From NCBI GenBank assembly GCA_024763595.1, contig JANTFK010000113.1, forward strand, positions 1 through 8,586: a DNA stretch of 8,586 bases. The letters are read 5' to 3'. Shown here piece after piece: positions 1-6,289 of the stretch. A model generated the notes under the pieces. It worked only from the letters and a program-made list of their open reading frames with translations. It did no database searches and was not told the DNA's origin. The translations under genes and the position numbers were made by a program. Numbering within the stretch: the stretch's first letter is position 1; each line of letters starts with the position of its first letter. This stretch comes from Bacteroidales bacterium (GTDB taxonomy: Bacteria; Bacteroidota; Bacteroidia; Bacteroidales; GCA-2748055).

Positions 1-492
1 TCCGGGAAGGCGGTCTCCAGTATGGCCATCTCTACCTATGTGGCCAGTTCCGCAGCCATTGACAGGGATCATGCCTACGTGGGCGATTATGACGGCAGGT
101 TTTCGTCGGTCGACCTGCCGGGTCACAAAGTGAGCTGGGTGTTTGAAAACAGGGAGGCGAACCTGCCTTTTCTCGGTTCACCGGCCATCTATAAAGATGA
201 TGTGTTTATTGGCAACAGGGATAAGTTTGTCTATTGCCTGAATAAAAAGAACGGAAAGCCGGTCTGGAAGTACAATACGGGCGGAAAGGTCGATGCCTCT
301 CCGGTTGTGGTGGGGAAGAGGGTGCTTATTGCCACCATGCGGGGGGACCTGTTCCTGCTGGACAGGAACTCGGGCAAACCCGAATGGACCTACGAACTGG
401 GTACGGCCATCAATGCCAATCCGGCCGTGGTGGAAAACCGTTTTTACGTGGCCGGTCAGGATGGCCGGATATATTGTTTTGGAAGGAATTAA
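1..492 (+). CDS. PQQ-type beta-propeller repeat protein, C-terminal part (5' end outside window)
   Basis: The reading frame is open from the first base, so this is the last 163 residues of a longer protein; the ATG at 22 is internal. At least four blade-like repeats are visible, each with a strand of the form V-[FY]-[IV]-G followed by a D/N-G turn and then a K-x-G-K-P-x-W segment. Clear examples are GKPVWKY, GKPEWTY and the final blade ending IYCFGRN. This is the pattern of PQQ_2/BamB-like propellers. In this family such blades usually serve as a protein-interaction scaffold (BamB) or, in dehydrogenases, hold the PQQ cofactor. No dehydrogenase catalytic residues can be judged from this fragment, so a scaffold or binding role is more likely. 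The stop lies 12 bases before the glycosyltransferase ATG, which suggests co-transcription. Any signal peptide would be upstream of the window. Confidence 0.85.
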   Translation, partial: SGKAVSSMAISTYVASSAAIDRDHAYVGDYDGRFSSVDLPGHKVSWVFENREANLPFLGSPAIYKDDVFIGNRDKFVYCLNKKNGKPVWKYNTGGKVDASPVVVGKRVLIATMRGDLFLLDRNSGKPEWTYELGTAINANPAVVENRFYVAGQDGRIYCFGRN

Positions 493-504
493 AGTTTGTA
501 TCGT

Positions 505-1806
505 ATGAACATTATGCATGTTATTCCGGGTTCGGGAGGGAGTTTTTACTGTGGGAATTGTTTGCGGGATTCAAAATATGTGGAGGCACTGCGGAAACTG
601 GACCACCAGGTCGTGAAACTTCCCATGTACCTGCCCCTGTTTGCGGATGAACATGATCTGAGCCGGGAGATTCCTGTTTTTTACGGAGCCATCAGCATCT
701 ACCTCAAACAGTTGTTTCCTCTTTTCAGGAAGGCTCCTGGATGGGTGGACCGCATGTTAAACTCCAGGCCCATGTTGAAGCTGGCTTCGAAATTTGCCGG
801 TTCCACCAGGGCCAGGGGTCTGGAGGAGATGACCGTCTCCATGTTGCTGGGTGAGGAGGGACAGCAAAAAGATGAGCTACAGCGAATGGTTGACTGGATC
901 GTTGAGAACTGTTCGCCCGATGTGATCCATCTTTCCAATGCATTGTTACTGGGATTGGCCCGGCAACTGGGTGAACGGATGAATGTTCCGGTGGTCTGTT
1001 CCCTCCAGGATGAAGATGTCTGGGTGGATGTGATGAAACCCTCGGCCAGGGAGAGTGTATGGAAGTTGATGTCCCGGAAAGCACAAGATGTAGGGGTATT
1101 TATCCCGGTCAGCGATTATTATGCCCGGGTAATGCAAGAAAAAATGGAGATCCCGGAAGAGAAACTCTCCAGCGTTCATATCGGGGTGGACCCGGCCGAT
1201 TATGTGTTTAAACCGGTGACGGAGAAGAAACGGAATATCGGGTTTGTCTCCCGTATGAGTCATGAAAATGGACTGGACATCCTGGTGGATGCCTTTATTC
1301 TTCTGAAACAAAATAAGGAGTTCGAAGATGTGGGATTGGTGCTCACAGGTGGTTCCACCGGGGATGACCGGAAGTTCCTGTCAGAGGTCAGGAAGCGGAT
1401 CAGGGAGCATGGATTACAGGACCAGGTGGAGTTTCACGGGGAGTTTGAAGAAGGAGGGCTCAGGGAGTTTTTTGAAAAGGTTTCCATGGTATCGGTCCCG
1501 GTCCGTAACGGGGAGGCCTTCGGGATATACCTGCTTGAGTGCATGGCCTCGGGGGTACCGGTAGTACAACCCGGCCTGGGAGCCTTTCCGGAAATTGTCG
1601 AACTTACCGGGGGCGGTTTGATCTATGCTCCGAACAGACCGGAAATACTGGCCGGATCCCTGGAGCGATTGCTCTTCGACCGGTCAGAACTGGACCGCCT
1701 GAGCAGGAGTGGGAAAGAGGGAGTGGAGAAACACTTCCATATTGATGTTCAGGCGGAAAGAATGATGGAGATTTATCAGCGCGCTATGGAATTAAAAAAT
1801 AATTGA
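505..1806 (+). CDS. Family 4 (GT-B fold) glycosyltransferase
   Basis: A 433-residue protein expected to transfer a sugar from an activated donor to an envelope or secreted acceptor in the cytoplasm. The N-terminal acceptor domain opens with a hydrophobic strand and a glycine-rich loop (residues 5-15), then a C-G-N-C-L-R-D motif (16-22). The C-terminal donor domain starts near residue 244 with the strand NIGFVSRMSHENG, and later has the E-x7-E signature (E337 and E345, EAFGIYLLE) followed by an SGVPVV segment typical of GT4 enzymes. There is no signal peptide or membrane segment. An upstream TTG at 496 is in frame, but I prefer the ATG at 505, which puts the hydrophobic first strand at the N-terminus; a GGAAGG at 481-486 lies rather far upstream. 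It ends 2 bases before the ABC ATPase start, suggesting translational coupling. Sugar donor and acceptor are not identifiable. Confidence 0.88.
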   Translation: MNIMHVIPGSGGSFYCGNCLRDSKYVEALRKLDHQVVKLPMYLPLFADEHDLSREIPVFYGAISIYLKQLFPLFRKAPGWVDRMLNSRPMLKLASKFAGSTRARGLEEMTVSMLLGEEGQQKDELQRMVDWIVENCSPDVIHLSNALLLGLARQLGERMNVPVVCSLQDEDVWVDVMKPSARESVWKLMSRKAQDVGVFIPVSDYYARVMQEKMEIPEEKLSSVHIGVDPADYVFKPVTEKKRNIGFVSRMSHENGLDILVDAFILLKQNKEFEDVGLVLTGGSTGDDRKFLSEVRKRIREHGLQDQVEFHGEFEEGGLREFFEKVSMVSVPVRNGEAFGIYLLECMASGVPVVQPGLGAFPEIVELTGGGLIYAPNRPEILAGSLERLLFDRSELDRLSRSGKEGVEKHFHIDVQAERMMEIYQRAMELKNN

Positions 1807-1808
1807 TC

Positions 1809-2492
1809 ATGCTGTTAACGCTTAATAACATTTATAAGGGCTTTGGGAACCGGTCAGATTCAACTTACCGGCCGGTTCTTCAGGACCTTTCCCTGGAAGT
1901 TCGGGAGGGAGAGCGGATAGCGATTCTGGGTCCTTCCGGATCAGGGAAGACAACACTTCTGAACCTGATAGGAGGACTGGATTATCCTGACAGGGGTACA
2001 GTGCAATTCAACGATGAGGATATCACGCGCTTTTCAGCCCGGGAACTGGATCTTTACCGGAACCGGCAGATCGGATTTGTGTTTCAGTTCCATCACCTGC
2101 TTCCACAGTGTACCCTGCTGGAGAATGTACTGCTCCCTACACTGGTACATACCGGGAAAAGTGAGCGCCAGGAGAAACTGGAGCGTGCCGGTGAACTGAT
2201 GAAAAGGGTGGGCATCTGGGAGCACCGGAACAAAGTACCGGGAAAACTGTCAGGAGGAGAGTGCCAGCGGGCTGCAGTGGTACGGGCCATGATCAATGCC
2301 CCTTCCATACTGCTGGCGGATGAACCCACCGGGGCACTGGACATGGGAAATGTGGAACTTATGGCGGAACTGTTGCTGGAACTAAACCAGTTGGATAGCC
2401 TGACCCTGCTGGTGGTTACCCACTCCCTGGAGCTGGCAAAGCGCATGGGAAAGATCTTTCGATTACAGAATGGCCGGCTGAAGCCTGCCTAA
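1809..2492 (+). CDS. ABC transporter ATP-binding protein, LolD/MacB-type
   Basis: A 227-residue nucleotide-binding subunit that should power the permease encoded next. All ATPase motifs are present: Walker A GPSGSGKTT (41-49), Q-loop Gln93 in FVFQFHHLLPQ, signature LSGGE (147-151), Walker B ILLADE (167-172), D-loop ALD and the H-loop His205 in VVTHS. The FQFHHLLP block and LSGGE in place of LSGGQ are typical of the LolD/MacB/FtsE-like branch, whose members move lipoproteins or other envelope substrates or do mechanical work in the periplasm rather than pumping solutes across the membrane. Length is normal for a stand-alone subunit. I chose the ATG at 1809; an in-frame TTG at 1803 overlaps the preceding stop and would add only two residues. 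No true LolC/E pair is seen, so naming it lolD would be too specific. Confidence 0.93.
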   Translation: MLLTLNNIYKGFGNRSDSTYRPVLQDLSLEVREGERIAILGPSGSGKTTLLNLIGGLDYPDRGTVQFNDEDITRFSARELDLYRNRQIGFVFQFHHLLPQCTLLENVLLPTLVHTGKSERQEKLERAGELMKRVGIWEHRNKVPGKLSGGECQRAAVVRAMINAPSILLADEPTGALDMGNVELMAELLLELNQLDSLTLLVVTHSLELAKRMGKIFRLQNGRLKPA

Positions 2493-2514
2493 TTACAACC
2501 CCGGATAACTCCTT

Positions 2515-5500
2515 ATGCGACTATACAGGTTTATATTAAACAGTTTTCTCTTCTACCGGCGGAAAAACCTCTTGCTGGCCCTGGGGGTCGCTATCAGTGG
2601 TGCAGTCCTGACAGGGGCCCTGGTTGTGGGGGATTCGGTGGAGTACAGCCTCAACAGGATCGTGGAACACCGCCTGGGCAATATCACACATGTATGGAGG
2701 GCAAAGGAGCGTTATTTTTCCGCCTCTCTGGCCGGACACGTCGCTGAACAATTACAGATTCCTGTCTCCTCATTATTGCTTGAGGAAGGAAGTGCAGTGG
2801 CCGGCGGAGGGAAAAGGCGGGTCAGTCATATCCAGGTACTGGGAGTGGATAAGGAGTTTGACAGGCTTGCGGGGGTGCAGGACTTTTATAGCGGGCTTGC
2901 GGGCGACTCTGTGATTATTAGCCGGAACCTGGCAAACCGGCTTGCACTATCGACAGGGGATGAGTTCCTGCTGAGAATCCGGAGGGCCAGTCTGATACCC
3001 CGGAATGCACCATTTGTCTCCGATGCCGGAAACGTGGTCTCTTTCCGGGCCATTATCCGGGATATTGCTGATGATCACATGCTGGGGCGGTTTAACCTGA
3101 AAGTATCACAGACCGCCCCTTTCAATGTGTTTGTATCCCTTTCCAGGATGGAAGATCTGATGGATTTTTCGGGAAGGGTAAATGTAATGCTGCTTCAGGA
3201 GGGGGAGGGACCCGCGGGAGAGCAGGCCGGAACGGAGCAGGCCGGAACGGAGCAGATCGACAGGGCTATCCGGGAACATTTCTCAGCTGCCGATGCGGGC
3301 TTGAAGCTGAGCGTGCTGCAGGAGCTTCAGTTGCTGGAGGTTAAAAGCGAAAGGGTATTTATAGATGAGGTATTGTCAGAACCACTCAGCCGCGCTTCAG
3401 AAAAGGCGGAGGGGATCCTGACATATTTTGTCAACCGGCTCGTGTCAGGTAACAATACCACACCCTACTCCTTTGTTTCCACGGTTCCCGCACAGGAGCT
3501 GCAAAAGGATGAGATATTGATCAATAGATGGCTGGCAGAGGATCTTTCGGTAAAAACCGGAGATTCTGTGCGAATGACCTATTTCGTGGTGGGACCGCTC
3601 AGGGAGCTGAAAGAAGATTCAACCACGTTTGTTGTAAAAGCGATTGTACCCATGGAGGGAAGGTATGGGGACCGGACCCTGATGCCCGATATACCCGGGC
3701 TGGCTGATGCAGGAAATTGCCGGGATTGGGAAACGGGCGTTCCCATCTCACTGGAAAGCATCCGGGATAAGGACGAGGATTACTGGGACAGGTACAGGGG
3801 CCTTCCCAAGGCATTCATTTCCCTGGAGAGAGGAAAGGCGTTGTGGAAAAACCGTTTTGGCACCTACACTGCTTTCCGCTATGGAATGGAGGGGGATCGC
3901 CCGGGGGAATCTGCCCTTTCCAGGTTGGAGGAATCCCTGATGGAGGCCATTGATCCGGCCAGCCTGGGATTTAAGCTGGAAGATACACGGGCAGCGGGGC
4001 TCCATGCTGCCGGAAGCGGAGTGGATTTCAGCCAGTTGTTCGGCGGACTCAGCTTCTTTTTACTGGTAGCCGGGATCCTGCTCAGCATCCTGCTTTTTTT
4101 ACTGAATCTGGAGAGCAGGGAGGAACAAACGGGGACCATGGTGACTCTGGGGATACCGGTCAGGATCGTCAGGCGGATCATTTTAACGGAAAGCATGGGA
4201 GTGGCACTGGTGGGTGCGCTTACCGGCCTCTTGCTGGCTGTATTGTATACCAGACTGGTGTTTATGGCATTGAACGGCGTATGGAGCGATGTGGTACGTA
4301 CAGATATGATGCACTTGGATGTAAAGGGCAGTACCCTGCTGACCGGTTTGCTGATGACCCTGGCCATTGCTTTTCTGGGCATATGGTTTCCCTTGAACCG
4401 GAAACTGAAAAGGCAATTCACTTCCCATATCAGGCACCGGGACAAAGGATTGTTCAGTGGAAGGAAGAGAGCCGGCAGATTCGCCGGAATGATCGCTGTG
4501 GCGACCGGCGTGGCGGCTCTGGGACTGATTATTTCCCAACTGGTAAGACTGGAGGTGGTCAATATACCGGTGTTCTTTAGTGCCGGGGGATTATTGTTGG
4601 TGTCGGCGGTTTCGTTTTTTCAATGGTATCTGGTACAGCATAAATCCGGCAGAGGCAGGAGCTTTGATATGCTGCAGCTGAGCCGACTGAATGTCCGCAG
4701 GAACCGGGTCCGCAGCATGAGCATCGTTATCCTTTTTGCCATTGGAGCGTTTCTGGTAATCTCCACGGGCAGCAACCGGAAGGACCTGTTTACAGGTTCC
4801 GGGGATAAGAGCAGCGGGACAGGAGGTTTTCTCTATTTTGCAGAATCGACCGTGCCGGTACTGAAACAACTCAACAATCATGATGTCAGATATGAATACG
4901 GGTTGAGCGAAGGATATGATTTTGTACAGTTGCGGAAAGCCGATGGAGATGATGCCAGCTGTCTGAATCTTAATAAGGTTGCGAATCCGCAGGTACTGGG
5001 AGTGGACCCCGGAAGTCTGGCTGGCAGGTTTTCATTTGTTACCAGGACCCCATACCTGGATGAAACAAATCCCTGGATGTCTCTTAAGCAGGAGCTTGCC
5101 GGTGGTTTAATTCCTGCCATTGCAGACGAAACTGTGATCAAGTGGGGCCTTGGCCTGAAGGTAGGAGATACCCTGCATTATATAAATTCCGGAGGAGGAA
5201 GCATGGAGCTGTTATTGATCGGGGGACTGGCGCCTTCGGTGTTCCAGGGAAATGTGATGATCGATAACGGGCGGTTTCTGGAACAGTTTCCGGAGAACAG
5301 CGGAACATACCTCTTCCTGATAGATGGTGAAATGGCAGATACGGCACTGATCAGCTCCGAACTGGAACGGGGAATGCGGGACCTGGGATGGGACATGGAG
5401 CTGGCCGCCACACGTCTGGCCGAATTCAATTCTGTAACCAATGCTTATCTTTCCATTTTCCTGGTGCTGGGGGCCCTTGGATTGCTGGTGGGTACTTTCG

Positions 5501-5826
5501 GACTGGTGGTGGTGCTCTCCAGGAGCATCATGGAGCGAAAACGGGAGATTGCACTGCTGAAAGCCGTTGGTTTTCAACGAAAGGATATTCGGAAACTGAT
5601 GGTCCGGGAGTATATGATCCTCCTGCTGGTGGGTATTGGTACAGGTTTTCTGACAGCTATCATCGCTACGCTTCCCTCCATCCTGAATGCTAACACAGGT
5701 ACCTCTTTCTCTTCCATTATCTTCTGGCTTATCTTACTGGTGGGTAATGGCTGGATCTGGATACACCTGGTTACGCGATCGGCATTGCGGAACGAGTCTA
5801 TTTATACCTCCCTCCGGAATGAATAG
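2515..5826 (+). CDS. Large FtsX-family ABC transporter permease (about ten membrane segments)
   Basis: An 1103-residue inner-membrane permease, the partner of the preceding ATPase 22 bases upstream. Predicted membrane segments by hydrophobicity: 18-37, 508-532, 563-585, 606-625, 657-677, 684-706, 735-752, 979-1000, 1034-1055 and 1067-1088. Two extracytoplasmic domains result: a very large one (about 38-507) and a second of about 225 residues (753-978). The last domain carries the FtsX/MacB hallmark: a membrane helix, then the cytoplasmic coupling segment ERKREIALLKAVGFQRKDI, then two helices. A diverged copy follows the first ectodomain (EEQTGTMVTLGIPVRIVRRI). This is the duplicated architecture of YbbP-like permeases, much longer than the four-helix LolC/LolE/MacB type. 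The first ectodomain carries a short EQAGT tandem repeat at residues 236-247. The frame is intact. Substrate is unknown; lipid, lipoprotein or glycoconjugate handling is inference. Confidence 0.92.
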   Translation: MRLYRFILNSFLFYRRKNLLLALGVAISGAVLTGALVVGDSVEYSLNRIVEHRLGNITHVWRAKERYFSASLAGHVAEQLQIPVSSLLLEEGSAVAGGGKRRVSHIQVLGVDKEFDRLAGVQDFYSGLAGDSVIISRNLANRLALSTGDEFLLRIRRASLIPRNAPFVSDAGNVVSFRAIIRDIADDHMLGRFNLKVSQTAPFNVFVSLSRMEDLMDFSGRVNVMLLQEGEGPAGEQAGTEQAGTEQIDRAIREHFSAADAGLKLSVLQELQLLEVKSERVFIDEVLSEPLSRASEKAEGILTYFVNRLVSGNNTTPYSFVSTVPAQELQKDEILINRWLAEDLSVKTGDSVRMTYFVVGPLRELKEDSTTFVVKAIVPMEGRYGDRTLMPDIPGLADAGNCRDWETGVPISLESIRDKDEDYWDRYRGLPKAFISLERGKALWKNRFGTYTAFRYGMEGDRPGESALSRLEESLMEAIDPASLGFKLEDTRAAGLHAAGSGVDFSQLFGGLSFFLLVAGILLSILLFLLNLESREEQTGTMVTLGIPVRIVRRIILTESMGVALVGALTGLLLAVLYTRLVFMALNGVWSDVVRTDMMHLDVKGSTLLTGLLMTLAIAFLGIWFPLNRKLKRQFTSHIRHRDKGLFSGRKRAGRFAGMIAVATGVAALGLIISQLVRLEVVNIPVFFSAGGLLLVSAVSFFQWYLVQHKSGRGRSFDMLQLSRLNVRRNRVRSMSIVILFAIGAFLVISTGSNRKDLFTGSGDKSSGTGGFLYFAESTVPVLKQLNNHDVRYEYGLSEGYDFVQLRKADGDDASCLNLNKVANPQVLGVDPGSLAGRFSFVTRTPYLDETNPWMSLKQELAGGLIPAIADETVIKWGLGLKVGDTLHYINSGGGSMELLLIGGLAPSVFQGNVMIDNGRFLEQFPENSGTYLFLIDGEMADTALISSELERGMRDLGWDMELAATRLAEFNSVTNAYLSIFLVLGALGLLVGTFGLVVVLSRSIMERKREIALLKAVGFQRKDIRKLMVREYMILLLVGIGTGFLTAIIATLPSILNANTGTSFSSIIFWLILLVGNGWIWIHLVTRSALRNESIYTSLRNE
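3220..3255 (+). repeat. 15-bp in-frame tandem repeat inside the permease gene
   Basis: The unit gagcaggccggaacg occurs twice back to back without a mismatch (3220-3234, 3235-3249), followed by a partial third copy gagcag (3250-3255). It encodes EQAGT-EQAGT-EQ at residues 236-247 of the permease, in a hydrophilic linker just after a GEGPAG stretch in the first extracytoplasmic domain. Because the unit is five codons long, gain or loss of copies keeps the frame. It looks like a recent slippage duplication in a tolerant loop. Confidence 0.9.
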
Positions 5827-5865
5827 CTGCAGGCAGCATCCGTATTTTTAAAATGGTCGTTTGTC

Positions 5866-5888
5866 CCGGAAGAATTTTTCAGTTCCGG
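5866..5888. terminator. Weak hairpin between convergent genes, possible bidirectional terminator
   Basis: Arms CCGGAA (5866-5871) and TTCCGG (5883-5888) pair perfectly. An inner GAA/TTC pair (5872-5874 with 5878-5880) extends the stem across a two-base bulge. It sits in the 102-base gap between the permease stop (5826) and the stop of the convergent 87-aa gene (5929). No uridine run follows on either strand, so it is not a classical intrinsic terminator. A second small inverted repeat, CAGT-TGA-ACTG at 5912-5922, lies nearer the minus-strand stop. Location is the main argument. Confidence 0.25.
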
Positions 5889-5928
5889 TTATCATATGGG
5901 TGTCCGGTCATCAGTTGAACTGGCGGGG

Positions 5929-6192
5929 TTAAACTTCCTGTTTTTTCCGGCCAGGGAACTTTTTACGTAATAACCCACCCAGGAACTGTCCCAGGAAGAA
6001 AGCTGTGATCAGCACAGGGAAGGTGATAAAGGCATATCCTATTCCGGAGAAGATACGCAGTACCACCACCAGTGGTACCGGAATGTGGACGGCCAGAAAC
6101 CACTGGGTTGAAAATTTTTTTGTATTTGCCCGCCAGAAACCAAAGGGCAGGTTGATGATAAAGACAAGCAGGGCGACAATCCAGATATTCAT
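5929..6192 (-). CDS. Small three-segment membrane protein of unknown function
   Basis: An 87-residue hydrophobic protein whose function I do not recognise. Three membrane segments are apparent at about residues 3-20, 29-50 and 54-76, followed by a strongly basic tail (RKKFPGRKKQEV) that should lie in the cytoplasm by the positive-inside rule. Distinct elements are NLPFGFWR after the first helix and HIPVP at the start of the second; together they look like conserved family motifs rather than random hydrophobic sequence. There is no signal-peptide cleavage site, enzyme motif or metal ligand set. The ATG at 6192 is the only start in its open frame. Upstream lie 15-bp repeats that encode a mini-ORF overlapping this start, which may affect its translation. 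It reads in the same direction as the phosphatase gene 97 bases upstream but may have its own promoter. Confidence 0.75.
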   Translation of the reverse strand: MNIWIVALLVFIINLPFGFWRANTKKFSTQWFLAVHIPVPLVVVLRIFSGIGYAFITFPVLITAFFLGQFLGGLLRKKFPGRKKQEV

Positions 6193-6236
6193 TCTGTGGC
6201 GATCATTTTCGACATGATCATTTTCGATATGATCAT
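6189..6236 (-). CDS. Possible 15-codon upstream mini-ORF (leader peptide) encoded by the repeats
   Basis: On the minus strand an ATG at 6236 opens a frame that reads MIISKMIMSKMIATE and stops with TGA at 6191-6189. The stop overlaps the ATG of the 87-aa membrane gene as ATGA, the classic arrangement for translational coupling. The peptide is itself repetitive (MIISK, MIMSK, MIATE) because it is written by the 15-bp repeats, so each repeat is exactly five codons. The frame is closed upstream by a TAA with no other start between. No Shine-Dalgarno sequence is visible, but this is common in the presumed phylum. It may equally be a by-product of non-coding operator repeats. Confidence 0.25.
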   Translation of the reverse strand: MIISKMIMSKMIATE

Positions 6237-6245
6237 ATTTGTGAT
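6201..6245. repeat. Three 15-bp direct repeats with embedded ATGATCAT palindromes
   Basis: Units at 6201-6215 (gatcattttcgacat), 6216-6230 (gatcattttcgatat) and 6231-6245 (gatcatatttgtgat). The first two differ at one base; the third keeps the gatcat core but diverges afterwards. The junctions create two perfect 8-bp palindromes ATGATCAT, at 6214-6221 and 6229-6236, spaced 15 bp apart, with a half-matching CGATCATT at 6200-6207. They lie in an AT-rich gap immediately upstream of the 87-aa gene and downstream of the phosphatase gene, where a regulator binding site or RNA leader element would be expected. Confidence 0.7.
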
Positions 6246-6289
6246 GGTTATGTTTTTACTAATGTAATCCCGTTATAGCGCATATTGTG

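Noticed and set aside
3879..4562. A 227-codon open frame on the minus strand inside the permease gene
   Set aside because: It is antisense to an intact, clearly membrane-spanning protein, and its product is Ser/Pro/Arg-rich low-complexity sequence with no recognisable motif. It is a codon-bias shadow.
5826..5855. GCTG-CAGG-CAGC hairpin followed by a short T run just after the permease stop
   Set aside because: The stem is only 4 bp and the T run starts about 6 bases after it, so it does not make a convincing intrinsic terminator.
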